Positions 12,344 through 25,324 of a stretch of 64,000 bases of DNA are shown here, one piece after another. The notes beneath the pieces were generated by a model. The model did no database searches. It was not told the origin of the DNA and saw only the letters and a list, made by a program, of their open reading frames with translations. Made by a program: the position numbers and the translations under genes. Position 1 is the first letter of the stretch. Each line of letters begins with the position of its first letter. Source of the stretch: Dicyema japonicum (Eukaryota > Dicyemida > Rhombozoa > Dicyemidae); assembly GCA_011109175.1 (NCBI GenBank), contig RDEW01000024.1, forward strand, positions 621,189 through 685,188, in the 5' to 3' direction.

Positions 12344-13222
12344 TGCTAATATTATTATTATTATTGTTAAAGCACTTTCACGAAAACATTAATGATTATA
12401 GCTCCGCATGTGCATCACTCAAAAAAACAATATTTATAGTTTGTCTTTTCCTCTTCCTTTGTCGAATGTGAGTGATCTCAATTCGTCCAGGTTGTCCCCC
12501 GTCTTTAGATTTTTTCTCACACGATTTAGGTCTTTGTTTAAGTCAGTCGGAAGTGTCGATCTAGGTTGTCCGTGGAAGGGTTTTTCGCAACTGTCAAAGT
12601 AATCTTCCATCGCTTTGTTAGCGGGTGCGTCCGGGTTAATTCTCAGTACATGCCCAAATAGCGTCCACCGGGCGTCTATCACATCTTTGCTGATGTAAGA
12701 ACACATACACTTGTTGTAGATACCAGTGGTTAAAATTCTACATGGCAACTCCAGTAAGCTTCTTATTCTTCTATAGAAACGAATCCAATTTCAATAGTTC
12801 GTTGAAGGAACTTCCCCATGTCCCAGCGTTGTACAGTAGGATCGGTTTCACAAACGCGTTGTAGAGCTTGCATCTGATGTCAATTCCGAGTCCTTTGGCC
12901 CTTATTCATCCTTTCTTCAGTTTAGCTATTGCCGCATTTGCCAGTGTTTTCTTCCTAGTCATCTTTAGTGTCTCCTAGTAGAGAGCCGAGCTTATTAGTA
13001 CGTCTCCATCTTTCATGAGTAATATTGTCTTCTCTTTTGATTTCCGTAACTTCAGTTTTGCTTACATTTACGCTGAGAAAACAATTCTCAAGCTCCGCAG
13101 GTGCATATTCTGATAGGTGTTGGAGTGTTGTCACGTCCAGTGATACGAAATCCACATCATCGCGTAAGATGTGTCTTCTATATCTCCTAAATATCATTTA
13201 CTAGGTCGCGGAGTGCAGATTC
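12344..13222 (-). mobile_element. LINE-B copy 2, 5'-truncated and decayed
   Basis: Minus-strand reading gives D-D-V-D-F-V-S-L-D-V-T-T-L-Q-H-L (with the YA of YADD altered), then L-G-S-L-L-G-D-T-K-D. At 12748-12434 is the C-terminal block W-T-L-F-G-H-V-L-R-I...P-A-N-K-A-M-E-D-Y, about 45% like copy 1. The last 55 bases (12344-12400) include ATGCGGAGCTATAA, CGTGAAAGTGCTTTA and ATA repeats. These are the same landmarks as in the 3' end of the SINE at 26281-26592. Confidence 0.75.
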
Positions 13223-14070
13223 TGGATATGGAGAGACGATTCAAATTCAATTGAGCTTCCAGGTTTCATTTATTGACGAGATTTTAATAAATTAAAAAAT
13301 TGACGCTTCTTTATTAAAAAATAATAAATTTTATCTTGGAGTCGTGCCAGTTATTAATTGTCTCTATAAAGCACTGAGCAAACTGACCCGATTTAGAATG
13401 ACATTATCAGCTAAGAAGACGCAGCAACAGAGATGTTTTACATAAAATAAAGCAAGCCAATGTCGCTTTTCTTACTGCAAGGTATGAACTCAGCCGAATT
13501 ATCGCTATGAGTTGCATGTCTAACGGTTAAAGATCTCATAAAGCATTGCTTTGCAAAAACGGCTGATATTGTGTGCCCACAGAAAGCACAGTTATTTAGG
13601 ACATTTCATTAACCAGGAACATTGTTGCTGGACGGATTGATGAAATGGTGGATGATTTGAAACAACAGTTGAAGGGTGCAAGATCTAAATTTGAACACTT
13701 TTTTAGCGCAATTGATGAAGAGATAGTAAAGTCGAAAAGATTTTGAAAAATGGAAGCTTGTCAAAGACATGTTACTATTACAAGAGTCCAAAACTTTGAA
13801 TGCCCCGTTGAAACAAATCGTGAAGAACAGGATTCGTGGATTCCTAGGAAAGAACACAATATTTATTTTGTATTCTTATAGTTTTCAGTCCATTCGATGT
13901 TAGATCTCCAGTTTTTTAGACGGTAACCTTTAGTAGTCAGTAATCTTTAATTTGGTCGCGAATACCGCACAAAACTAAACATTGTCTTGTCGATCCAGAA
14001 TGTCAAACATAACCTTGTACGAGAAGATGAGGTGGGCGACTCGAGTGAAAAAAGACGCTCGATAAATTTT
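13223..14070 (+). pseudogene. hAT transposase fragment in a duplicated segment (copy 1)
   Basis: Homologous over its whole length to 34404-35240. The coding relic resembles GTF2IRD2/ZBED-type hAT transposases: an A-R-Y-E-L-S-R-I-I stretch, then R-I-D-E-M-V-D-D-L-K, then F-E-H-F-F-S-A-I-D-E. Several indels break it here; the sister copy is better preserved. Confidence 0.6.
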
Positions 14071-17000
14071 GGTTATAATCCCTAATGTTCTGTAACGATA
14101 ACTTTAATGCAGAATCATTTGCGATCGACCTATTTTACGTGAATTATTTATCGACCATAAATAAAAATTTTATTAAAACGAACGAAAATGTTGTTGCATT
14201 TCGTATTGATGAGTTCGGTCTTAGGAACACATAAGAATATTATAAGTAATGTTGCGAGTTTTTCCGTTTATTTGACATATTAATTTATAGAAACATTTTC
14301 TTATTCTTTTCCAAAATGTACTTGAGTTTTTGAAACGTTAATATTTTCTAAATTTTAAGATAATGAAGGAAGAATAGAAATTGAATCTGATGATATAGAA
14401 GTATTAATATAAATAAGTTTTAGACTTTTTTATCAGAAATGTCATCACTTGATCCAGATGAATTGTCAGATGAAGAAAAAATTAAATATTTAGTTGTAAA
14501 ATACTAACCATGTAGATAAAATTTTTGGAAAATGTATCAGAATCTTTAAAAAGGTTTCGTGAAAACAATCCTCATAGAAAATTCGATGAACATACAAAAA
14601 AAGCATTAATTAACTTAAATATCTTTAAAAGAGCGCTTGAGGATGAGAGCTGTTTAAACCAATAATATATTTTAGTTCCTACCATTTACTTCACTACTTT
14701 TGACATATTGCTAGTATTTATAAGTATAATTTGTAGGAATTTATTAAAAACCACCGTTTTGTACCTTATCGAAATTTTTTGGTAAAAATAATTTCTCAGT
14801 TTAGATACAATTAATAGAATATCTCATAGTATATATTACAGCACTATCTGAAGCAATGAGGGATACTAGCTATGTTCCAAGTTACCTATTTGTTTAAATC
14901 TGCAGAAAAACTGATTTTTTCCATGGTTTTGGCTATGCCAGCTCTGGCAGTTCTTCAAAATTAATCCTTCCGTTACTAATATAAACTCTGGTTTTGTTCG
15001 GACTTGGGAATAATTGGTTTCTATTCTTTTGGTTGTTTCATACTTTTGCTTCTCATAAATCATTACTGACATTATTCAAATCTCTCCCGTTTTCGGAAAG
15101 AAATTCATTAAGTATAAAAAAATATTGCCGATTAGGTCAGTCTGTAACAATTTTTTATTTTCATAATGATTTGTATCTGAAAACTGATGATCATAGGTCC
15201 CATTCATTTACTACCCGTTTAGAATCTTGTCCCGTCCATCTCAACTTGAGATTCTAGATATCTCCCGTGTTTCTTGCCTTAAGATTTCAATGACGAATCA
15301 ACATGGAACTTGACTGCCCACTGGGACTGATTGTCTAACAAAAGAAAGGAAATAAGTCAATAACATTCCTGATGCCTTGTCCCCATTATTATAACTGTTC
15401 TTTAAATAAAAATTATGTCTTGTCAATGTGTAAGTTACTAGAGTAGACACTACTAGAGTATGGGTTTTGGTATTTACCCTTTTTAGTTCACAATAAAGCC
15501 AAAATGCTCATTGATGATGTCTGAACACAAAACGCCATTTTGTTTTAGAATTTTTTGCATTTTTTATTTTTCGAATAATAAAATTAATTGATAAGACTGG
15601 ATCTTAAGTAACAAAGACTTTGGCTTTGAGATCTTTGAATTTCAAAATATTTATGTCGCATCTCTATTTTCTCTTGTCGATCTTAATTTTTACTTTAACG
15701 AAGTTTAGGGTATTTTTAGGCTTCTTGTGACAAAAGTCCTGCTACAGTATGGACTTTCCTACAGGAACCTCAGTTCTTTCTTGTGGTTCAATTCGCGTTG
15801 TGATGTACAAGTCAATGATCGCATCTCTTTTCTGAAAGCTTGTCCTTTTCTATGTGACTTTTTAATAGCCGATCTTCGTCCTCATCTAAAGTATTGTCGA
15901 GGCGTTTGTGTAAGGTAATCTTGATTCCTGCTCTCCTCGACTTTTTAAAAAGGGAGATAACAGCTCCTTCAAGTCCATAGAGAACCTATGGACTCATCAA
16001 ACATGAAAAAAATAATAACATTTTCGTTTGCAGTTTTAAATTCGTATAGCGTACTCCTAGTTCTCTCGAAGCTGTTCCGAGTTACTTACAGATTTCACAA
16101 CATTGATTATACATTGGCAGCTGTGGTGCTGACCTCTTTCATTTTGACCTAAAAACTCAATTGCACTAGATTTTTAATTTGACAACTTTAATCCTTCAAG
16201 ACCGAACCAGTCTTTTGTCTTTTCCATATATCTATTTAGTCTCTTCTCCGAGGTCATGCTCGATCTCTACACGTCAACAGTAGTAAGTTGTCTGGGTATA
16301 TCAGAGACTCGTATTTGGTGAACACGGAGTCAGGAAACCGGCCATCAGAACGTTAAACAAAAGAGGTCTCAATACCTGTGTGACTCCTTCTTCAATAATG
16401 TCATATTTAAATGATAGCGTCCACACATAACATATCAGTTCTTCCATCTAAGTATTCTTTGATCTAAATCACCAGCTCTTTTGAGCTTCCAGTCCTTTTG
16501 CTCCCTCACGCCTATAACAAGGTTTTCAGTGATGATACCATCATCCACTTCAAGTATCTTTCCTCTAACCTAGAGTTACCTCTTCTTCTGCATAGTAGCA
16601 GCCATCAGGTCTCTTGAGTTTTATCTTGTTTTCGATTGACTCTAGACTCCTCACTCTCCGATTCGTAGCTGAGAGTTCCACTTATTCTCAGTTCTGAAAC
16701 AGTTCACCAATTGCTATTACAGGTTGCCGATTTTGTGAAACAAGGTTAAGCGGTCCTGTGGATCTGCATCTTCTCAGTTTAGTCCTTAAGGCAATCTTCT
16801 TGATGTACAAGTGAATAGAGACAACAGCATTATTTTTTGAGTATAGCAGCGGAATGTGGTCGCTGCTAATATCCTGATCAGTAATTGGTACTTCTGAGTA
16901 TTCTGTACTCTTGTTATTTAGAAGATCTCCACCAAAAATGGCCATCGAGCTTTCAAAAAACTCAGAGATCTTTCTGGTACATTCTCTAGAGATTTCGAAT

Positions 17001-17650
17001 ATAGACCGCTAATTGTGACCCAATCTTCAATGAATAAACTTTTATCAGTATCGAAAAAACACGACGCTACCAGAGATCCATTACTTTCACTTCGAGCCTG
17101 GTGGTCCAGGGCAAGCGAAGAGATCCCGACTTCTCTCCCAGTGAGAAACTGATGATGTCCATATCCCAAACGAGAAAGTTCCACTCTGAGAGTCTTCGGG
17201 AAAAACACTTCTTATGCGCTAATCTCAGAAGGTCTTCGCTCCAGTACATTGTTCTCTTCAACGGTTCGTATGGCACGCGTAAACAAAAACTTACGTAAAG
17301 GTTCTCCGTATGTGTCTTTGGTTAGTGGATTTAAATGACGGAAAGATTGGCTGGCTTGAGTGTAGCGATTGTTTAATATACTGTAAGCTCTTCTTTTCAA
17401 AGTGGTCATCCAGAAAGAGAAATTTGTCTCCCACTGTAAGTACCCAATAGGAGATGATTTCAAACAGCCAGTTACTGAAGTTGGATCTGCAGCAAACTTT
17501 GTAGGAGAGATTGATATGCGTGTAGCCCGGCTTGGAGAGGCATAATTCGATGTCGTCCATTGAATTGCTTGTTAGACACTCCTTCTGAATGTCGCTGAGG
17601 TAGAGACTAAAATGGGGGAAATGGATGGACAGGATTTTTAGAAAGGTTGC
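14071..17650 (-). mobile_element. LINE-A copy 3, degenerate
   Basis: This is the longest co-linear LINE-A copy without a large insertion. On the minus strand the endonuclease part runs from about 17640 to 16690. It contains F-G-G-D-L-L-N-N-K-S near 16935-16910 and S-S-D-H-I-P-L-L-Y (S-D-H-I codons 16853-16864), the two hallmark motifs of the APE-type nuclease. RT remnants follow near 16330-16180, then the 3' region down to 14071, where it begins TTTTGGTTATAATCCC. Stops are frequent. Confidence 0.75.
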
Positions 17651-17984
17651 ATTTCATTTTGACAGCGGGAATTGGAATATATTATTGTCGACTGTCTCTT
17701 TTAAGTAATAAATGAGGAAGTACTGAATACTACTCGTATAAAGGATGCTATATCTCTGCAAAACTAAGCCTGCTCAATTTGAAAATACACTTGCAAAGAC
17801 ATTTGCAAATTAGTATCTTATACGAAAAGACTCTACTGGAAAATATTAGAATCGCTTAAAATACAACATTAGTACTTCTTAAATGTCAGTCAAAATGGAA
17901 TATCTCATAATTCTTCAAAATAAGATTTATTAATTTTTTTTTAAAGCAAAAAAATTTTTTAACAATTAAACAAATGTCAGTTGA
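17651..17984. other. AT-rich spacer
   Basis: I see no coding pattern, RNA gene or repeat relationship in these 334 bases. Confidence 0.5.
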
Positions 17985-18185
17985 GGAAGCCTGCTGCGTG
18001 GATTGCGAACGAGTTCCCTCGGAGTATGGCTATTCCAATCTTTTGTCTTAGCCATAACCCTTCTCGTTGATCCCTTTTCTTCCTGGCAAGCAATCCTCCG
18101 AGTTCTTGCAAGAATTCAGTCGTCATTGGACCAACGGCTCCCGATGATTCGGTCGCGATTGGAGGAAGACGTGCTCCTGTAATTT
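17985..18185 (-). pseudogene. RLE-2 retrotransposon C-terminal fragment
   Basis: Minus-strand reading gives P-I-A-T-E-S-S-G-A-V-G, then a basic linker, then W-L-R-Q-K-I-G-I-A-I-L-R-G-N-S. This matches the end of an RT family whose C-terminal domain closes with an R-I-S-L-A-I-x-R-G-N-A motif. Other fragments of the family lie at 18195, 24500, 41520 and 57400. Confidence 0.55.
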
Positions 18186-18194
18186 TAAATTGAC

Positions 18195-18540
18195 TCTAGC
18201 GTGATTTGCGGTGTATTTGTATTTTTCAAATTTGAGCAAAAGACACTAAATAAAAAAATAAGTCAATTTAGTATTCAATATCAGCTGCAGAGAAAAAAGA
18301 AATACTTAAAGCAAAGAAGTACACATGCCTCGGCGAGCAGTACACATTTGAACCAGTCGCAGTCGAAACTTCGGGAGTCATAGGAAGCAGGTCGTTAGCC
18401 CTGCTCAACAAAATTGGATCGTTAGTCGCTAAAAGGAAGAGGGATGTCAGAGAGAAGGGCTGGCTCATTGAGCGCATCTCCTTACAGATCGTAAGGGGAA
18501 ATGCGCTCTCAATTCTGAGAGCAGCCAGTAGCCTTTAACT
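18195..18540 (+). pseudogene. RLE-2 retrotransposon C-terminal fragment
   Basis: Plus-strand reading gives K-K-Y-T-C-L-G-E-Q-Y, F-E-P-V-A-V-E-T-S-G-V-I-G, then G-W-L-I-E-R-I-S-L-Q-I-V-R-G-N-A-L-S ending in a stop near 18537. It lies head to head with the minus-strand fragment just to its left, so the pair looks like two separate truncated insertions. Bases 18541-18735 are AT-rich without signal. Confidence 0.6.
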
Positions 18541-18734
18541 ATTTGGTTTTATTCTTTAATAAATTGTTATTGGTTTAAAAAAAAAGAAAAAAGTATTCAA
18601 TATTTAAAATGTTGTTTCGTCATATTTCCTAGTGGTGAAAGACGACCTTTCTTTTTATAATACTCAAAGTCATTTTCTAACAAGGCTATGAAGCCTTCTA
18701 GATCAAGTCAGCATTTACGAAGGTTCCTATATAT

Positions 18735-20036
18735 TATTAAAATATAGGTCCATCTAAATAATTCCAACCAGCCGCTGACGTTTTTTCAAAAGTTACGGGG
18801 AAACAAAAAAATCAACGGAGCCTGGAGAAAATATTTTCCAGTAATAATAAACGTAGTGATGATGGCGTTGTTGCATCAGACAACATCGCTTTACTTATCG
18901 CCAAGTCGTGGAAACCGCAGAAAATTGGGGAGGAACTGATAATACCATCAATTCATGAATACAAAAAACAGTAATGCACCAACCTTCCCAGAATATTATT
19001 AAGTCGATTTCGCTTAGCAACAATACGATACAGAGACTTATTGATGATATGGCTTCCGATGTGGAAAACGATCTTTGTTTAATACAGAAAAATACGGAAT
19101 TCAGTCTGCAATTAGATGATTCAATTATTCCTGGAAATGACTCATTATTGCTTGCATATGCACGTTTTGTCAAGGATGATCGAATTATGCAGCAATTACT
19201 TTTTGCCCGAAAGCTTGAAACTGATACAAAGGGGAAATCAATGTTCGAAAAAGTCCATTTTTCCGTCTTAAAGATATACCATTAACAAATATAGTTGCAC
19301 GTGCAACTGATGGGAACCTTCAATGATTGGTCGCTTTCACGGTTTTATGGCATATTTAAGACAACACGCATTAAAATGACTATTCATTTTGTGATCCATC
19401 AACAGCATCTGGTTGCTGAAAATACAAATGGTGGTCTACATGACTCTCTCAATACAGTTATTTCTGCTATTAACAAAATTAAATCCAACTCTTTAAATTC
19501 ACTTTTTTACGAGAGCTGTGTATTGAAAATGATAATTTTATGTGACTATTAAAAAATACTGATGTACGGTGGTTATCAAAGGCGACTTATTTATTTTAAA
19601 TAAATAAAAATAATGTGATTATTATTTATTTTAAATTATTATTTTAAATAAATAAATAATAATCAAAGGGACTGTTTGGCGCGGATTTTTTCTCTTTTCA
19701 GCACTGTTGTAGAATTTTTCGAAATTTTAAACTCTCAAATTGGCCCGGAACTAGAATCCGTTAAACATGATGTGGATTACTTAGCGAATATTTTTCTAAA
19801 TTTAATGAACTTGGACATTGCTGAAAGAAAAGATCTACGAATTAAGCTTACAAACATGAACCCGAATATGAGAAACTTGTGTCTAATTTTTTTGCAACAT
19901 CATTTTTTTACATTAATTATTAAATTTTTTTATTTCCAACTCGCTACCACATAAGTTTTCCTGGTGGGCGATATTTTTTAATAGTTTGTTAAAGGGGGCG
20001 ATGTCCTGAATAATTTTAGGAACCCCTGGTCTAGAC
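18735..20036 (+). mobile_element. hAT transposon remnant, ZBED/FAM200-like transposase
   Basis: The plus strand encodes, across frameshifts, a hAT transposase. S-I-S-L-S-N-N-T-I-Q-R-L-I-D-D-M-A-S-D-V is followed by an altered D-D-S-I-I-P (D-E-S-T in relatives), A-Y-A-R-F-V-K-D, then H-F-V-I-H-Q-Q-H-L-V-A. The diagnostic T-D-V-R-W-L-S-K-G is interrupted by a 79-base insertion at 19583 and resumes with F-F-E-I-L. The C-terminus R-I-K-L-T-N-M-N-P-N lies near 19850. The 3' inverted repeat ends GGAACCCCTGG near 20033. I could not find the 5' inverted repeat. Confidence 0.8.
19583..19661. mobile_element. 79-base AT-rich insertion with 8-base duplication
   Basis: It is flanked by ATCAAAGG on both sides (19575-19582 and 19662-19669). 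It interrupts the hAT codons for L-S-K-G, and the frame continues after the right repeat. The insert is almost only A and T and partly palindromic (TTATTT / AAATAA). It could be a tiny non-autonomous element; an 8-base duplication fits hAT-type insertion. Confidence 0.5.
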
Positions 20037-20660
20037 TCTTCCTTCTGCAGTCCTACAAGCTGCCTGATAAACTCAGAAGTACTTTCCTTCTTTTCTAATC
20101 ATCAGCAGCCACGTTTCTTTACTTTTTCTAATCTTCAACACTACTCACTGCTGAACACGGCGCAACGATGACTTGAACAGCTTGGTGTTAGAGTACGTTG
20201 AATTCCTAGCAAGTATGTTTAATTGTATTTTCACGTGATTACGAGGAAAATTTGAGAAAAATCGCCATTTTTATTTTAATAATCAATTTGTTATTTTTTA
20301 AAGGTCGCTAGTTCGAATCCCGATACTGCACATTTCGGTGAAAGGTTCCACGCATCAATATGTTTTAGCTTGACAAGTGACGCACTCATCAGTGAACTTC
20401 ACTGCGGAACAATCGTCTATACAGGAAATACACCCAAGAAAAAAGAAAACAAAAAAGTGAAGAGCATTCCTTGATCCTCCCTCGATTAGCAATCATAACT
20501 GTTCTTTGCTTAAAATAAGCGTGTGTTGGAGCGATAACGGACATGACTCCTAGGAAAGTGCGAATATTATTATCATTTAAAAAAAGCTTTTTTAAAAAAA
20601 TTAAATTATTCTCTAAACTTTTTAATTGGATCCATCCTATTATTTTTTATTGTAAAAGTG
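19827..20660 (+). mobile_element. Composite unit 3: hAT end, spacer, SINE
   Basis: Same architecture as 3656-4555. Here the hAT part is continuous with the long transposase relic upstream, so this locus is the likely parent. The SINE is at about 20307-20580 (B-box-like TAGTTCGAATC, GTTCCACGCATCA, CACTGCGGAAC, GAGCATTCCTTG, ATT tail). The shared sequence continues to about 20660. Confidence 0.65.
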
Positions 20661-20694
20661 ATAAACTAATCAAAAAGTAATTATCTTATTTTTG

Positions 20695-21430
20695 CAGAAT
20701 TGATTGATGTGGTAGTGCACCTCATGATCGCTATGGAGACTAACGGGATGACCAATCGCGTTTCACGATTATCATGGCGTCTGAATGAGGCAATAAATCC
20801 GAGTTCCATGATGAAGATCAGGGACTTGATGATTATCCTCAAAGTCGTCTCAACACAATCATGCGGAAATATTAAATGTTCTCAACTAACTAATTGATCC
20901 CCGACTTACAAAGGAGAGGAAATGTACTGCGGAGTCGAGAATCCTATACTGATTTTCTAATCAGGCAATCGTCTCAAATTTTATATGTTTTTAGATATTT
21001 TGATACTCTATGAAACAGGGGGAGCTTGGTAGACTGATATCCCTGTAAATCCGTCGAAACCTGTCACTTATTTGATCAGTGAATTATTCCCAAGGATGAA
21101 GGACCAGTCTTTAATCAATTTCGTTACTACGACGACGTCATCGAATAAAATTTGATTGATTTGCTACTCGCTAGATACATATATTCCAGTAACACTCCAT
21201 TTGCTGCTGTAGAACATCCAGGAATTGTCAAATTCGTCCAAATGCTTCTTCCTGGGCATCGTTTACCCTCTCGTCATCAAATCATTGCTCGATCTTGTGT
21301 ACGACCAAATACATGACGACTGTCGACAAACACTCCAGAACAAGACAGTGTCTATGATATTGGACGGGTGGAGTAACATTCATAATGAACCTGTTATTTG
21401 TGTGTTAGTTGTAACATCGGATGATTAAAT
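20695..21430 (+). pseudogene. Second hAT transposase remnant, DUF659 type
   Basis: The clearest block is at 21225-21428: a short hydrophobic stretch, then D-L-V-Y-D-Q-I-H, then K-T-V-S-M-I-L-D-G-W-S-N-I-H-N-E-P-V-I. This is the signature around the first catalytic aspartate of DUF659-type hAT transposases. The upstream part is too decayed to place. No ends were found. Confidence 0.65.
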
Positions 21431-21704
21431 AATAAAAAAATTAAAAATTAAGATAATTTTTATTTTAATGAAAATTTATTCTGAAATTTTATATTATAAG
21501 TTTAATCATATTTGTGTGAATAATAGATAAATTTTATTTTTATTGCATTAAATATTTAAAAGTTGCTATATAGAAATGAAAACAAGGAAATTTTAAAAGG
21601 GGAGATCATCGATTTAAATATAGTTAAAATTTAAATGACAGCAAATAGAGTTGCAATATAAATCCTAAAAATAAATTTATTTGCATTGAAAATCTAGAAT
21701 AAAG

Positions 21705-21944
21705 ATGGACTGTGCCAAAAACCAAAGAAACACTCAACGTTTCTCGATTATTCTGTTACTGCCGAGACACAGTTTGGGACCCTCCTGAAGAGAACGAGCG
21801 CTCAAATGATACTCCCGAAGCTCCAGTGTGTTCCCCGAGTTTATAGAAAGTGCGTCGGATCGTAAGAGGAACATCGAGAAAAGTTTGAGAAGCCTTCTAA
21901 GAGAAGCTGGAATCACCTTTGGGCATGTTTCTGCCTTAACTTAG
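21705..21944 (+). CDS. Possible small three-exon gene, unidentified
   Basis: Candidate exons are 21705-21738, 21767-21825 and 21867-21944, joined by GT...AG introns of 28 and 41 bases. The frame stays open for 56 residues to a TAG stop. The second exon is acidic and proline-containing (V-W-D-P-P-E-E-N-E), and the third is helix-like (R-N-I-E-K-S-L-R-S-L-L-R-E-A-G). I recognise no family. Support is only the open spliced frame and its sensible composition; the opposite strand is also open over part of it. Confidence 0.3.
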
Positions 21945-22446
21945 CAGTAATTTTGGTTTTCAATAACTAAATAGTTTTTGCTAATAATTTTTTTCAAATT
22001 ATTTTTATTACAAAATCATTGAATATTAAAACAAAATATTTTTAACAAAAAATTAAATTGAGCGAATTGACATATTAATGTCAAAAATTGGACAAAAGCG
22101 TGTTAAAATTATTTCAGCTTATTGTCTATCCAAAATTTTTATGTGGAACTCACTCAGTCAGAGATCAATCATCTCGGCTATTTTCTCCCCTTTTTGTTTT
22201 AATTTTTAACAAAAATTAAATATAACCAATTAAATAATTAATATCAAAAATGGACAAATTGAAAAATTTCAGCGTTATAGTCTCCTAATATTTTATATGG
22301 AAAGCAGATCTCTCTTCCATTTTTGTTATCAACGATTTGATGCCACGTCGATGTGCATTAGAATGTAAAATTATTCTGTGACTAAATTATATTATTGCTA
22401 ATAACTGAGCATTTAAATACCAAAAATCTCCTCTTGCGGAACAAAA
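21945..22446. other. AT-rich upstream region of the kinase gene
   Basis: About 500 bases of AT-rich DNA with no coding pattern; presumably contains the promoter of the kinase gene. No motif stands out. Confidence 0.4.
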
Positions 22447-24093
<1,647 letters not shown>

Positions 24094-24499
24094 TGATAGT
24101 TTCACTTATTAATTTATGATGAAATTTTTTATTTTTTGAATTTATGTTTCGTGTATTGCGGTAAATTTAAGGGCTTAAGTAAGCAGTTTAACGTTATAGA
24201 ATGGCTTGGTTGCGATCAGTGTAGGTTCGATTTTCACGATGGTATTTATTTTTTGAAAGATTTTTTTTTTTGAATTTTATTTATTGTTAAACAGAATAAA
24301 AAACAAAAAAGTCATCGGCTGCCCTGACTGCGTGGCTGTTGTCTCTCAGGATACCAAGTGAGGTTTGCTTTCATAAATTCTTAATGGGCTTGTGGATTAT
24401 TTTAGTGGTAGACCCTCAGTGGCTGGCATCTAAATATCTTTGTCTTGCTTCAGTTCAAACAACGGTACAAAATTTTCATTTTTACTCAGATTTAATCAA
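24094..24499. other. Spacer downstream of the kinase
   Basis: AT-rich. A T-loop-like GGTTCGATTTTCAC near 24227 is the only notable item; it lacks a matching A box. The part after 24300 may be decayed RLE-2 sequence. Confidence 0.4.
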
Positions 24500-25241
24500 T
24501 ATTCTGTGTTTTTTAGACTCTCCTACATCGAAATGCCTCTGGAGCATGTCCGCCGTTGAGAAGGCCGAGAGATCAAAACGAGTGAAATACGCAGACTACC
24601 GAGGATTTTTTGTTAGTTCCACTTGCAGTTGGAACGTCCTTTTCCCTTGCGCCTTCTGCGTAGAACAGTGGGTTCAAGCCTTTTTTCCTGCCCCCTTTGA
24701 GTAAATTTAACTTTTTTAGAATTTTATTAAATTAATAACTCAGTAATGTTTTTTGCTCGTAAATGAATAATTTTATTAAAAATTGATAATCTTTGAAACA
24801 TGACTTTGAGGCAACATTTCAATATTAGGCTTGATTCGGCTTAAATAAAGTGGAACATCACCTCACTAACTTTAAATTTATTTCGCTCACTTCAGTAAAT
24901 AATTACTGAGCTGAACCTCTTCAGCAGATAAGTCAATTTATTTTTAAAACTCAATATGAAATGATAGACCTATGCTCGCTTCATCCACATCAATGCAAAA
25001 TTTCTTAAATAATCTGTCACGAAAGAGGAGGAAGTACCAGAGAATTTCGGAGGAGTATCTTTTTGTTCCATTCGCGGTGGAAACGTCAGGAATCTTTGGG
25101 CCCCAAGCAGATGAGTTGGTTCGTAAGATCGGCTCCATGATTCAAGCTGTGACCAAGGATCCGCGAGAGACTGGTTGGTTCCGAGAACGTATCTCGTTGG
25201 CTATTGTTAGGGCAAATAGCATGGCCATTCATATGCCTTAA
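24500..25241 (+). pseudogene. RLE-2 retrotransposon C-terminal region
   Basis: A block E-K-A-E-R-S-K-R-V-K-Y-A-D-Y near 24555 is followed at 24972-25241 by F-V-P-F-A-V-E-T-S-G-I-F-G-P-Q-A-D-E-L. Then comes R-E-T-G-W-F-R-E-R-I-S-L-A-I-V-R-A-N-S ending in a stop. The order EK..KY - VETxG - ERISLAIxRxN is that of the C-terminal nuclease-like domain of a group of RTs. This is the best preserved fragment of the family here. No RT core is attached. Confidence 0.6.
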
Positions 25242-25324
25242 TCTAATTTTTACATTTAAAAGTGTTCTAATTTTAAAAAAAATCTGTCATAGTGTTGGAT
25301 TTTATTTTAGTTTTTATGACAATA

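Noticed and set aside
24180-24250. tRNA-like stretch with GGTTCGATTTTCAC
   Set aside because: No A box at the right distance and no acceptor stem pairing could be found.
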